Assembly (NCBI GenBank): GCA_930367215.1
Contig: OV884058.1
Span: 215,120,208 to 215,184,207, forward strand
Direction of reading: 5' to 3'
DNA from: Pollenia angustigena
Lineage: Eukaryota; Arthropoda; Insecta; Diptera; Polleniidae
DNA length: 64,000 bases
Shown: positions 1 to 10,322 of the stretch, piece by piece
How the letters are laid out: every line of letters begins with the position of its first letter
Position numbering within the stretch: the stretch's first letter is position 1
Notes under the pieces: generated by a model
The model's input: the letters and a program-made list of their open reading frames with translations, nothing else
Databases searched by the model: none
What the model was told of the DNA's origin: nothing
Translations under genes and position numbers: made by a program

Positions 1-1117
1 GGTCGATTCTTGGACCTCTTCTGTTCTCAGTCTATTCAAATGATCTCCCGGATACACTTGAGCTATGTAAATCTAGAATGTATGCGGATGATGTCCAACT
101 TCATGTTAGTTGTAAAGTAAATTCAATTGTTTTATGCGTAAAAAATCTAATTCGTGAACTGCACAGAATTTGTATATGGGCCTCGGCAAATGGTCTTAGT
201 ATAAACCCAAGGAAATCAAAATGCCTAGTAATTAGGAAGCGATTAACAGTCATCAATTTTGTACCTGTCATAACTCTTAATGATCAACAAATTGAAATAG
301 TAGACTCCGTGAAGAATCTTGGAGTATATTTCAACAACACTCTCACGTGGTCTGACCATATTAATTATGCTTGTGGTCGGACTTTTTCCATGTTGAGAAC
401 ACTCTGGCAAACACAGCACTGTACGCCAATAAATATTAGAATACTTCTTGCTAAAACCTATTTAATACCTACTCTCATATATGGGTGCGAAATTTGTGCT
501 AGTTGTGACACACAAAGTAAAAGAAAACTTAACGTCGTTTTTAATAATATCGCCCGTTTTCGATAAAGTTGTATGGCATAAGTTTTGATAGTCTTCTTAA
601 AACTAGAATATTACTATTCCTACATAAGAATATTTACACTATTTATATGATCGATTGAATTTTTCAAGATCCAATAGGGGAAGAAGATTGATACTCTTTA
701 GACATCAGAGTTTGATATCCGAATGGCAATTCTTTTTATACGCTACTCGTCTCTGGAATAAACTTCCATATGACTTTCAAGTTATAAGTAATGCACTTCA
801 GTTCGAAAATAACATTATTTGCTTATTCAAATGAAGAAACTGTATTTTTGTTTATCCTTTTTTTTACTTGGTTATGTTAAATTAATTATTATATGATTTT
901 ATACTTAGTTTAATTTAATTTTTTTTGTTTATGTTTTTATGTTTTTTTTTCCAATTTGAAAATATTTTAAATTGATAATAAATATGTAATATTTTTATGT
1001 TATTAGTTTTTAAGTTTTTAATAACAAAACCTGCAATTTTACAAAAGCTCAGTTCTGTACTGCAATATGAGACTCTAAGTCTTGTGTACGGAACATCAAA
1101 TAAATAAATAAATAAAT
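1..1117 (+). mobile_element. 3' part of a non-LTR retrotransposon (LINE)
   Basis: The window opens inside the reverse transcriptase (RT) of a LINE. The coding remnant runs to about 833, followed by an AT-rich 3' UTR and a short AAAT-repeat tail at about 1099-1117, as expected for elements primed at the target site. The 5' part lies outside the window. The protein resembles LINE-A (14768-31412) in layout: YADD block, 'LGVYxxNxLTWxxH', a C-terminal 'RLWNKLP'. Clade not assigned. Confidence 0.85.
3..833 (+). pseudogene. LINE reverse transcriptase, C-terminal part, frameshifted
   Basis: In the frame that starts at base 3 one reads SILGPLLFSVYSNDLPD, then the catalytic box MYADDVQLH near residue 25, then the thumb-like segment VKNLGVYFNNTLTWSDH. 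This frame stays open to 566. After a frame change the conserved LINE tail continues (RGRRLILFRHQSL, then YATRLWNKLPYDF) and ends at about 833. The protein would be the RNA-dependent DNA polymerase used for target-primed reverse transcription. The endonuclease and fingers are outside the window. The late frameshift makes it a pseudogene. No host gene is seen next to it. Confidence 0.8.
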
Positions 1118-1273
1118 ACTAAAAAATACAAACTATACTTACTCGCTTGTACTTTTCTGAATGGTTGCTTTGTTTCCTTTAAATTTATTTATAAAAATAA
1201 TTTAATATTGTACGAAAATATTAATAAAATGCATAAACTAAAAAAATCATTATTGTTTACTGAAATTAATTTG

Positions 1274-2531
1274 ACCACTATTAATTCGTGTAGTGTATAA
1301 ACTAGGCTCAAGATGACAAAAAAGATCAAAATGTAAACAAAAATTGCAAATATACCGTTACAAAAAAAGGAAAATAATGCAAGGGAGCCAAAAAGAGAAC
1401 TTTTTTACTTTCTTTTATTTAAATGTTTATTATTTCGGAAAAATGGCACGCGTTAAGCCTATTTGCGAAGAAATCCGAATTTTAATCATTGAAAAATTCA
1501 AATCTGGAAAGACATATGGGCAAATATCTACTGATCTTAAACTCCCAAGATCAACAATACAAAACATTGTTAAAAAATACGGATTAAGTGGAAACTACAG
1601 CAATGAAGTATCAAAAAGAGGCTTTAGCAAATATTATTAAGCAAAATCGTCGAAGCACTGTTCGTGACATAGCTTCAAAGTGGTTTGATGCTATTGGCAA
1701 GCTCGTAAAACGTGAATGGACCCGCCAGCAAATGAAAAGTATTGGGTATAAGTTTTATAAAGTAAGTTAAAAATTTACTCGGTATGTCGAAATCAGTTTA
1801 GAATATTATAAACTTTTTTAGGCCAAGGAAAAACCATTGCTTACCGCATTACAAAAGAAAAAACGTTTGTTATGGTGTTAAGAGAGACGTTCTTGGGTAC
1901 AAAGGCAATGGGATAGCATTATTTGTAGTGAGGAATCCAAGTTTGATGTTTGTGTTGGTGATGCCAGAAAAATGGTGATTCGTAAAAGCACAGAAGCTTA
2001 CAATAAAGACTGCTTGAAACGCACAGTCAAGTTTCCAGCTAGCCTCATGGTATGGGGATGTATGTCCTCAAAGGGTGTCGGAAAGCTTCACTTCATTGAT
2101 GGAACCGTAAACGCAAAAAATACGTAAAAATATTAGAGGAAAATCTGATACCATCGGTACCAAAGCTAGCCGACTGGTGCATCATCTCATACAGCTAAAA
2201 AAACTAAAAAATGGCTACAAGAAAACGGTATAGCGGTTCTTGATTGGCCATCATCTAGTCCAGACCTCAACACAATAGAAAATATGTGGGCTCTTATGAA
2301 AAGAAAGCTTCGCAATGATCCTCAACGGACTCTTGACGGGTTAAGATCCAAAATTCAAGAAATCTGGGACTCAATAACCCCTGAATGTCAATGGTCAATG
2401 TATATTTAAATACAATAAAATTGTCTTTAAGAACAAATATTTACTTTCTGGTGTAGTCAGTATAACTAGGAAAATATTCCTACTTTAATATCGCATTGTA
2501 ACAAAATGGTCAGTGTACGAATTATAGTGGT
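1274..2531 (+). mobile_element. Tc1-like DNA transposon, inactive
   Basis: Imperfect TIRs of about 23 bp lie at 1274-1296 and 2508-2531; the outer part reads ACCACTAT and continues as an ATTCGT-type core on both sides. Between them is a Tc1-type transposase remnant in the + orientation. A TA follows the right end at 2532, but the left flank no longer shows TA, so the TSD has eroded. Length about 1.26 kb, normal for Tc1. Confidence 0.75.
1443..2409 (+). pseudogene. Tc1-family transposase, multiply broken
   Basis: The start at 1443 gives MARVKPICEEIRILIIEKF, followed by a helix-turn-helix segment (GKTYGQISTDLKLPRSTIQ) typical of Tc1 paired-like DNA binding. The frame shifts near 1600 into a segment with STVRDIASKW. 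Further on are the catalytic-domain landmarks: FPASLMVWGCMSSKG near 2035-2080, a PHTAKKTKKWLQENG-like stretch near 2180-2230, and VLDWPSSSPDLNTIENMW near 2240-2290, where the final E of the DDE triad sits. At least three frame changes or stops separate these blocks, so the gene is dead. The role in an intact relative is cut-and-paste transposition at TA. Confidence 0.85.
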
Positions 2532-2708
2532 TAGAGCTCGTATATAAAAAAAAAAATTGTATAAATACAAAAAAAATGTTAAATAAAATATTTAAATAAA
2601 CTGTTCACGGAGAACATAGGCCGTACATACATACACAGACCTAAAAAATAACATCTTTACAAAATGTATTCCATTCTACATCTTCCGATTACACAGTACA
2701 ACAGCCAA

Positions 2709-3270
2709 TCTGGGGGGTGAGAAATTCCAAGTCAGGGTGATGGTACTAGGTCAGTATAGTAAAACCCTCAAAGGGTTTGGCGTTCGTATGTGTCAGTTTT
2801 TTTATGAAATTTTAAATTTTTTCCTTATCTTGATGTTTTTTCGCTTAGTTGTAACATTTTGGCAAAAACGTAGTTTAATATAACTCGAGAACCACTTGTC
2901 CGATTTTGATGAAACAAATTTAGAAAAATTAAGAATTACAATTTCTCTAATCTGTTTCTATACCGTTTTCCTATATGTGCAACACTTTCGAAGTTAAAAA
3001 TGAATGTATGAAGAAAAAAAATATTTTTTGCCCAAAAAATTTAAATTTTTTATTTTTAATTCATAAAAAATCCAAAACTGTAAAAAAAAGTTTCAAGTCC
3101 TATTACTTTCACGTGAAGTCGCATAACCTTTGAAATAAATGAGACATAAATCATGAAAATCGATGAACGCGTTTCGCTTTTATTAACAATTAAGTGAAGG
3201 TATGCATTTCAAAAATTTGCTCGAGATATGCACAAAATTCTTTGAAAAACATTTATGACTTTTTTTATGA
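2709..3270 (+). repeat. left long TIR arm of the 2709-6101 transposon
   Basis: This arm is inverted relative to 5550-6101. Matching landmarks include the AACCCTTTGAGGG-type segment near the tip, the ACTTGTCCGATTTTG segment and the TTAAGTGAAGGTAT segment at the inner end. Homology is strongest in the outer 500 bp. Confidence 0.85.
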
Positions 3271-3637
3271 TTCTCAGAATTAAAAAAAAAAGTAATAAAC
3301 AAAAGGTTATTTGATTTTTATGATTGCGGTAGCAAAGTAATAAGCGGTAATAAATGTGCGTGGACAATTGAAAGGAAAAAAGGAAAGTGCACTTTTTTAA
3401 TTATTTGGGGTTTTCCGTTGGCTACCTGTATGATTTTTTTACAGAAATTCCACCCACATCTATTAGTGCTCATGTTTTGGAACGTACCTATCAGTAAAAT
3501 ATTGAAAAATACGTAGTATTTATAGGTGTTCATTTATCGATTTTTGTCATTCAACAAGTGCCGACGAACGCGAACAGTAAAAGTGATTTTTCTCCAGTTT
3601 TTTAAAAGTGAACAAAAGAGAACAGAATTAGGAACTG

Positions 3638-5444
3638 TGCAAGCCAGATATAAATAGCTTTTGCTACTGCTGTGGTCAATATGTCTCAACACATAAAAAA
3701 AGGGGAAATTTCAGTACTGATTTTGTTCAAACATACGAGATGTACTTCAACCAAAATGTTATAGTGAACAAAAATTGGGTACCAAATATAGTGTGTAAAA
3801 GCTGCTACAACCGTCTAATGGATTGGAAAAATAGAGGACGTGAAAGTATGCCATTCGGTATCCCAATGACTTGGACTAATCCTGGCGAAGGTCACAATCC
3901 ATTGAATTGCTATGCATGTGCGAATAAAGGAGCCACAAAAAGGATAAGAAAATCGTATAATTACGTTGGTGTTGCAAGTGCCGCAACACCATTGCCTCAT
4001 TCGGACCACATTCCTGTGCCAAAAGCTTCTAGCCCAGATATTTTCTCTTCTACGACTGCACCGACATATCATGCACGTGATGATCCCCCATATGAGCCAT
4101 CAGTATCCAATGAGCCAATTTTAATAAATCAAAATAAGCTTGATTCAATTGTTGCCAAGTTGGAATTAACACAGCATTAATCGGAAGAGCTGGCTTCCAT
4201 TTTGAAATCAAACAATTTGTTGGCACCCGGTGTGAAAGTCACAGCTTATCGAAGTCGTCAGGCAACACTCCAAAGTTTATTCCTTGTGAATGGTGAAAAA
4301 ACTTCTGCATATTGCCCGGATGTAGGAAAATTGATGGACGCAATGGAAATAAAATATGAAGCAGATGACTGGAGATTATTTATTGACAGTTCAAAACTCA
4401 GCTTGAAGGCGGTTTTACTGCATAAGACCAATAAAAAATCTTCAGTTCCAATCGCCTATAGTACAGAAACGAAAGAAACATATGATGCACTGGAAAATAT
4501 TTTAAAAATGGTTAACTACGCCAAACATATGTGGCGCATATGCTGCGATTTAAAAGTTGTAGCAATGCTTTGCGGTCTTCAAAGCGGCTATATAAAATAT
4601 ATGTGCTTTTTGTGCGATTGGGACACACGATTTTCCGGTGACCAATATGCATGCCACGGATGGAAACTCAGAGAGCACAGCAGGTTACAAACGGCCAATA
4701 TTATTCGTGAGCCTCTAGTGCCGAAGGAGAAGATATTGCTGCCTCCACTGAATATTAAACTTGGAATTGTTAAGAATTTTATCTAAACTGTCGCCAAAAG
4801 AGATGAAGTTTTCTTGTGTTTGAAACTAATTTACCCGAGACTCAGCGAAAGTAAAATTAAAGAAGGTAAGTTATAATATCACATTCATTTCCCACGATTT
4901 TCCATCTGAACATATTAATTTTTTCCAATCAGGCGTACTAAATGGTCCAGATATACGAAAGCTGATTAAAAATGACGCATTCAACAATATTTTGATTGAC
5001 GCTGAATTGAATGCATGGCAGGCAATCAAAGAAGTAATAGAAGGCTTGTTGGGAAAGCATCGTTCTAACAACTACGATGTTTCTGTCGCAAGGATGTTGA
5101 TGAACAAGGTGAACGCTATTATCAAGTTGCTATGCCATTTGAAATGAGGTAATACTGATTTTTTATTTTTTCAAACTCATTTTAATAAAACAAAAACTTA
5201 CAGATATAGAGGCAAAAAGTCGCCGAGTGCAATAATTGCGGAAATTCGCTGGTGGAGTAAGCTTGTGTGGCAAGACAAGGATGATCTTGATGATAAAGAA
5301 TTTTCAGGAGATGCAGAAGGGCCAACAGTGGAGTCACACATTGACATTATGTGTGGTTCAGAAACTGATGATAGCGATGAATGCGATGCCACTAGTGCCG
5401 AACAACCACCATCGAAAAAGTCTAGGCAATATTTATTAAAATAA
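3638..5444 (+). pseudogene. gene of the long-TIR transposon; zinc-ribbon plus SDEQGER-type protein
   Basis: The + frame reads CKPDINSFCYCCGQYV, then VPNIVCKSCYNRLMDW and NPLNCYACAN: three Cys pairs forming a zinc-ribbon-like N terminus. It continues through a 'YxYVGVASAATPLPH' linker to a core with DDWRLFIDSSKLSLKAVLLH, DLKVVAMLCGLQSGY, YMCFLCDWDTRFSG and PPLNIKLGIVKNFI. A consensus intron (GTAAGT near 4866, CAG at 4932) precedes GVLNGPDIRKLIKND. Then, in a shifted frame, DEQGERYYQVAMPFEM appears, with a second intron (about 5149-5202) before YRGKKSPSAIIAEIRWW; the gene ends at 5444. From memory this order of motifs occurs in uncharacterised, multi-copy proteins of invertebrates and fish. Stops at 4178 and 4784 plus a deletion/frameshift near 5100 inactivate it. 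No in-frame start precedes the first Cys pair. It is probably the element's transposase; the catalytic residues are not established. Confidence 0.6.
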
Positions 5445-5549
5445 ATAAAAATAAATAAATAAAATAAAAATAAAAAATTATAAAAATGTTTACTTAATTT
5501 TTTTAGTAGTTTATGGCCAGAAGTCTGGAGTTATTGGGGAAAATTTATA

Positions 5550-6101
5550 AAAAATGCGATAAATGACACTTTTTTGAATAAAAACAAATATCAATATTCT
5601 TGTCAAAATGGGATACCTTCACTTAAATAAAAGCAGAACGCGTTAATCGATTTCTATGATCTATGTCGCATTTTGCTTATAGGTTATGTGACTTTACATG
5701 AAATTAATAACACTTGATCCTTTTTTCCGTTTTGGATTTTTTATGAATTTAAAAAAAAAAAAATTTTAATTTTTAGTCAAAAAAATATTTTTTTTTTCCA
5801 CAAATTTATTTTTACCGGCAAAACTGTTGATTATAAAGAAAAACGCTATATGAACGGATTAAAGAAATTGTAATTCTAAATTTTTTTGAGTTTGTTTTAG
5901 CAAAATCGGACAAGTGGTTCTCGAGTTATGTTGAACTACGTTTTTGCCAAAATGTTACAACTAAGCGAAAAAACATCAAGATAAGGAAAAAAATTAAAAT
6001 GTCATAAAAAAAACTGACACATACGAACGCCAAACCCTTTGAGGGTTTTACTATACTGACCTAGTACCATAACCCTGACTTGGAATTTCTCACCACCCAG
6101 A
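5550..6101 (-). repeat. right long TIR arm of the 2709-6101 transposon
   Basis: Inverted copy of 2709-3270, ending in CACCACCCAGA at 6101. The match is clear from the tip to about 5620 and weaker to about 5550. Confidence 0.85.
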
Positions 6102-6397
6102 CAATAATCCCAAAAATGTTCCATAGTGTTATTTACGTGCGATAACAAAAGTGGCTATAAATTATATTCTCAATGTGGCATTTCTGACAAAATGGCATTT
6201 ATTTTGAAAGGTTTTCTTATAGATTTTGGCACTTTTGTAGAAAAAAACTATTTAAAAAGAAATTTTTTTTCTTTTTTTTTCCTTTTTTTCAGAGATGGTG
6301 ACACTTTTTATTGATACAGGGCGCGGCTAAAGTAACTACATATGTATTTGATATAAAAAAATTGTAAATTACTTGCTATACAATTGCGCAATGAACT

Positions 6398-6999
6398 ATG
6401 ATTGTCTTTCAATTCATTAAAAATAATCGTTCAATAGTTAATACTCAACGTGCATACAGCAGATTTTATGCTGTAAGAACTGCTCCAACGGGTCCAACGA
6501 TTTGTTCGTTGGTGGATAATTTTGTTGAATTTCGGTCTGTCGGAGATTCAAGACGTATGGGCAGATGTCGAACTGAAAATGCGGAAGACATCAGGAAACA
6601 TCAACGAGAAGGCGATCTGCCCAGTTGCAGCTTTCTGACCGCACTCTTCGGCGAATTTGCATAACTTCCTTAACAGAATCCATCAAAATCAACAAGGGCG
6701 CAGCACCCCATACAGCCCGTGCAACGATGGAGTTATTGAGCCAACAATTTTTAAATCGGATAATTTCTAAAAACGGCGATTTGAGATCGCCTGATTTGAC
6801 TACACCAAATTTTTTTCTTGTGGGGCTATCTCAAACCTTGCAACAGCTTAAGGATAACATTCAAGAAGAAATTGATCGTAAGCCACAAGAAACTGTCAAC
6901 AACGTTTTGGAAAATGCTATAAAAAGAGCACATGTTTGCGTTAGAGAAAACGGTTCTCATTTAACTGACAATATTTTAATAATTAAAAAAATATCATAA
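6398..6999 (+). pseudogene. mariner-like transposase fragments (DUF4817/DD41D type)
   Basis: Two overlapping frames give the N-terminal landmark NTQRAYSRFYAVRTAPTGPT and LVDNFVEFRSVGDSRRMGR (6398-6661), then LSDRTLRRICIT, a broken junction, APHTARATMELLSQQF, NRIISKNGDLRSPDLTTPNF and a C-terminal ENAIKRAHVCVRENGSHLTD (to 6999). The block order matches rosa-like mariners such as the better copy at 41532-42840. The last catalytic Asp is Asn here (TPNFF), and the catalytic core around the first two Asp residues is deleted, so the gene is dead. No TIRs were found. The interval 6102-6397 shows nothing recognisable. Confidence 0.7.
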
Positions 7000-7071
7000 G
7001 ATTGAAGGCAGAATTAGTCTTTACTTTCTGTTTCTGTTCCGTGCCGTTCTGTTACGTAATTGCAATAGTTA

Positions 7072-7415
7072 CCCTGCAGATAACGAGACTAGTGCATGTA
7101 AAGAGTAGTCCATACAGGAGAAGGAGTAATCCAAAACTATTCCAAATACATGGGTAAAAGGTGGTCCATTTAACATTACGATGTCCTAGGAGGGGACCCT
7201 ATAACCCACCGAAGTAGTCTATAAACTACTCCACTACTAAATTGGGTTAGTTTTAAAAGTACTTTAAGCATTTTCTTTTTAATTTTTTACTAATCGCCTT
7301 TTACTAAATATATTTACTTGGTTATAGCATGTTCAATACTACAATACATTGGACAATGTTGTAAGTAGTCCATATAGGCCACAATGGACCACGTAGTCCA
7401 ATATTATCTGTAGGG
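7072..7415. mobile_element. MITE with TA target duplication, inside the rosa remnant
   Basis: TIR CCCTGCAGATAA on the left and CCCTACAGATAA (reverse-complemented) on the right, flanked by TA at 7070-7071 and 7416-7417. Length 344 bp. The interior repeats 'TAGTCCATA' and 'TAGTCC' motifs in both orientations. There is no ORF. Tc1/mariner origin is inferred from the TA. Confidence 0.7.
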
Positions 7416-7524
7416 TACTTGTTCATTAGCAACTTAGCAGCCATTTATAGCAAATTTATAAGTTTTGCACTGCCTTTTGTTTTATTTCAATAACTTTAAT
7501 GCACATAAATTTGAAGAAATTTAA

Positions 7525-7891
7525 GCTACGTTCACAACCAAAAAAACAATTTCGTTTTTTCTTCTATCTTTTTTCTTCCCAAAGTATTTCATATATTTTC
7601 CTTTCATTTTTAGAACAAAAATGTAACTAAAATTTTTTTAAAAATGTAACTAAAGTTGAGTCAACTAGAACTTCAGCAACAATTTGTATGAAATTGTTTC
7701 TGACGTTTAAAATAATTTTATTTAGTTTTGAATTAACAAAATGTTGAAAAAAAATAATAATAAGTGTATAAATATTGTTGTGGCTAAAATTTGCAAACGG
7801 TTTCTTAATGCAAAATGTGCGTGGTTCCAAAAGAAATTGTTGCTCTATTATGAACACCAAGTGAAAATGTTTTTTTGATTGTGAACGCAGC
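7525..7891. mobile_element. MITE with TTAA target duplication, inside the rosa remnant
   Basis: TIR GCTACGTTCACAACC on the left and GCTGCGTTCACAATC (reverse-complemented) on the right, followed by an AAAAAAACA-type segment on both arms. TTAA lies at 7521-7524 and 7892-7895. The intact rosa copy has an uninterrupted TTAA at the matching place, which supports the boundary. TTAA suggests a piggyBac-like or Kolobok-like parent. Confidence 0.75.
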
Positions 7892-7945
7892 TTAAATTTT
7901 ATGAATTCTTAAATTAAAACAACAGTTTATTTCAATATATATATG

Positions 7946-8035
7946 GGGGATTTCATGTCAAGTGACCAAATTTTTAAATCGATGTCTTCCGATTTGAATG
8001 AAATTTGCACCAACGTTGCTCCTATTGGATAGTAG
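7946..8035 (+). repeat. fragment of the 46908-48289 palindromic repeat family
   Basis: The segment from GGGGGATTTCATGTCAAGTG to CCTATTGGATAGTAG matches the arm of the palindrome at 47269-47355 (GATTTAATGTCAAGTGAAC and following). It abuts the truncated rosa remnant. 8036-8248 holds nothing recognisable. Confidence 0.65.
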
Positions 8036-8248
8036 CTTATTGTGTTTTATTTGCTGACAAAAATGTTCCATGTATGCTACCATTCGCGCGGGTTTTTGTT
8101 CTATTCTAAATATATATGCAAAAATGTGAACAGTTGTCGTTTTCCTTTCCAAATATGTTGCAACAATAAATGGCAAATTTGTTCCATTTCTTACCCGCAG
8201 TTATAACTGAGTGTGAAATAATACCCTTTTTTGCACCTGCTTAAATTA

Positions 8249-8390
8249 GTGCCGGTTCACACACGTCAAGTTTGACTCGTCAAGTCTTGAGTTTTTAGGA
8301 GAGAGGGGAAAAGAAATGGCATTCTCTTTTCCCTTCTCTCCTAAAAGAACAAGACTTTAAGACTCAAACTTGACGTGTGTGAACCAGCAC
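8249..8390. mobile_element. 142-bp MITE with TTA target duplication, almost entirely palindromic
   Basis: TIR GTGCCGGTTCACACACGTCA on the left and GTGCTGGTTCACACACGTCA (reverse-complemented) on the right, with TTA at 8246-8248 and 8391-8393. The arms continue through TTGACTC, GACTT and a GAGAGAGGGG/CCCTTCTCTC pair, so the element folds into one hairpin. A half copy is at 51763-51841. The 3-bp TTA is typical of PIF/Harbinger relatives. Confidence 0.8.
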
Positions 8391-8606
8391 TTACTTTTTT
8401 ATGCAAGCAATTATTTTTTTTTAAGTTTTTTCTTGTGTTTGCGTACTATTTGCGTTATATTATGATTTTTAGATATATTGTGATGGATACAAAAACTTTT
8501 TGTTTTTCGTTTATTTTACTTTTATTTAATAATTATATATTTTTTGTCGCAAATCATTTAACGACAGCTGACATTAATTATTGAAAATCAGTGCTGTTAA
8601 CGCTTC

Positions 8607-9023
8607 GGAATTCAAAGAAAATGAAATGTTGAAAATTGCTACAAGCGTGGTAAATATCGCTTTTAGTACAAACTTTGCATTCAATATTTAACACGCTAAA
8701 TACACATTAGTGTTGAGTGTAAAACGTAGCTATTATTTTGTTCCATTGTAATTTAGAAAAATGTATAACTTTGTAAGGCTAATGGTGTTTTCTTTTCTAA
8801 AAAATAATGATGCATTATAGTTGTGTAATATATTTATTAGGTTACACGAACCCTTACAAACTGATACATTTTTCTAAATTACAATGGAACAAAATAATAG
8901 CTACGTTTTACACTCAACACTATTGTGTATTTAGCGTGTTAAATATTGAATGCAAAGTTTGTACTAAAAGCGATATTCACCACGCTTGTAGCAATTTTCA
9001 ACATTTCATTTTCTTTGAATTCC
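8607..9023. repeat. 417-bp inverted repeat (foldback)
   Basis: GGAATTCAAAGAAAATGAAA at 8607 is mirrored at the right end (9023), and the arms stay matched inward through TTGCTACAAGCGTGG, AACACGCTAAATAC and TTGTAATTTAGAAAAATGTA. Arm length is about 180 bp around a ~50-bp spacer. No clear TSD was found (GTTAAC left, GTCAAC right of the ends). The open frames inside it are by-products of the repeat. Confidence 0.75.
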
Positions 9024-9229
9024 ATAAGGTCAACAGAAAAGAGAAAGACAAAGTGAAAAAACAAAAAATGTACTTGGAATTCAAGAAAAATTCTTGACGA
9101 AAGTACGAAAAAACAGAAGTAAAGGAAAAAACATGTAAAATCAATTAAAATGGATAATCATTCAGGAAAGCAAATTTCGATCTACCAAATGTTAAAATAC
9201 AATTTGGTTTAAGGATTGATGTTTGACTA

Positions 9230-9356
9230 GTGACGTCAGCAGTCGTCGATGGCTGCGAGTGTAAGACGGCAAATCCATCTGAGGAGATCGAGTGGTTGCG
9301 ATCGAAACATGTCATGGTAACCTGCCGGCCAGGGTTCGAGCCCGAGCCACGTCAAG
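9230..9356 (+). ncRNA. candidate tRNA-derived SINE head or tRNA-like pseudogene
   Basis: A GC-richer island in AT-rich DNA contains a perfect RNA polymerase III B-box-like GGTTCGAGCCC at 9333-9343, preceded by box-A-like segments (TGGCTGCGAGTG at 9250, CGAGTGGTTGCG at 9289). The spacing from the second A-like box is 44 bp, within the tRNA range. I could not fold a full cloverleaf, and no A-rich tail or TSD was recognised. The A box is ambiguous, so this is tentative. Confidence 0.4.
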
Positions 9357-9593
9357 AATGAAAGATTATCAATAACAATTTTAGTTAATTTTCATGTTGT
9401 CAAATTCCTTTCTTCACAAAAATAATTTAATAAAAATTAAATTTCATGAACTTAAGCCTAATTAAAAATATTAAAAATTTGGATTATAAATAAATAATTA
9501 ATAAAAAATATCACAGTTTAAACTTTTCTTAATGCCAGTATCACAGTTGAAAATGAACCAAATTATTTTTTAGAAAAGAAAACATCATTAGAC

Positions 9594-9760
9594 ATAAATT
9601 TTCAACAAGATCGGTCAAAAAGTTTCTGAGTTTTGGCCATACAGGTGTTTCTTCTCATCCATGTAAGTTATTACATATTGCTGTTTGCAAAATTTGCTCC
9701 AAGTAGCTTCGAAAGCTATTTGATCAATCTTTTGAAAACATTTTTTTTTTTTGTTTTATT
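9594..9760 (+). repeat. fragment of the 46908-48289 palindromic repeat family
   Basis: AAATTTTCAACAAGATCGGT, then GGCCATACAGGTGTT and ATTTGATCAATCTTTT, follow the same order as in 47360-47525. A poly-T stretch follows to about 9825, as in the palindrome's centre. Between 9360 and 9594 I see only AT-rich sequence. Confidence 0.65.
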
Positions 9761-9840
9761 TAATTTTTTTTTTTTTAATTTAAAACTTTTTTTTTTTAGA
9801 GGGATTGTTTTTTTTTTTTTTTTTTGCTCAAAATAAAGCT

Positions 9841-10322
9841 TATGTCGAATTACGTCCGTCGGGTTGGCTGTCCATGTAACCTTGTGCGCAAAGTGCAGGT
9901 CGAAATTTTGGAGATAATTTAATTAATTCATTCAATTACCCTTCCAACGATATGCCATGTATTTTGATCGGACTTTTTGGTTGGGCTCCACAAGGGTTTG
10001 AGTGGGACCATACACCGAAAAAGACAAAAGTACCATTATCTAAAAAACTGTAATTAGAAAAAAAAATTACAGCGTTTTTCGTGTTCAGGAGGTCGCAATT
10101 AAGTTATCTAGGCATGTGGCGTTCTTGGTATTTTTTGGCTGTTAGCCAGTGTATCTTAATAATATTCGGCACAAAAACTTTTACATGAATCTTAGCCTCA
10201 TAATAGAATTTTGTTAGGGCCGGTCCATGAATGCCCTTGGGTGCCAACTAGGGACTAACAAGCATTTTTTTTAATACTGCGGTGTAGGGTCGGGCTTGAC
10301 CTACTATACTTTCTTACTTGTT
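9841..10322 (+). repeat. mosaic of two dispersed repeat families
   Basis: The first part (GGCTGTCCATGTAACCTTGT, GTGCAGGTCG) and the last part (GGTCGGGCTTGACCTACTAT, CTTTCTTACTTG) match the dispersed repeat seen at 50822-51520. The middle (about 9970-10165; GGGCTCCACAAGGG, ATACACCGAAAAAG, AATTACAGCGTTTTTCGTG) matches an arm of the 13233-14020 palindrome. This suggests one repeat inserted into, or recombined with, the other. Confidence 0.6.

Larger units (their letters stand above)
2709..6101 (+). mobile_element. DNA transposon with ~500-bp TIRs, superfamily not assigned
   Basis: Two long inverted arms bound a 3,393-bp unit. The outer ends read TCTGGGGGGTGAG on the left and, reverse-complemented, TCTGGGTGGTGAG on the right. 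The arms match for about 500 bp with small indels and more weakly to about 3270 and 5550. The flanks share only CAA (left 2706-2708, right 6102-6104), so the TSD may be 3 bp or may have decayed. Inside is a split + strand gene with a zinc-ribbon-like N terminus (separate entry). Arm length, gene position and the conserved protein all point to an autonomous-type DNA transposon that has decayed here. Confidence 0.75.
7017..7945 (+). mobile_element. 5' end of a rosa-type mariner, interrupted by two MITEs
   Basis: The TIR GTCTTTACTTTCTGTTTCTG starts at 7017 after TA, as in the copy at 41532. Homology to that copy's 5' region continues to 7069, resumes at 7418-7520 (GCAGCCATTTAT and TGTTTTATTTCAAT segments) and again at 7896-7945 (TTTTATGAATTCTTAAA segment). 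The two gaps are exactly the two MITEs listed next. The element is cut off at about 7945, so no transposase remains. Confidence 0.75.

Noticed and set aside
1099..1117. AAAT microsatellite
   Set aside because: It follows a LINE 3' UTR directly and is better explained as the element's tail.
3318..3533. Minus-strand frame in the left TIR region
   Set aside because: AT-rich, overlaps the inner edge of the TIR arm and has no counterpart or motif.
6126..6314. 62-codon frame after the long-TIR element
   Set aside because: Phe-rich low-complexity end, no motif, short; treated as chance.
8807..9097. 96-codon frame in the foldback at 8607-9023
   Set aside because: It is a by-product of the inverted repeat and runs out into AT-rich flank.
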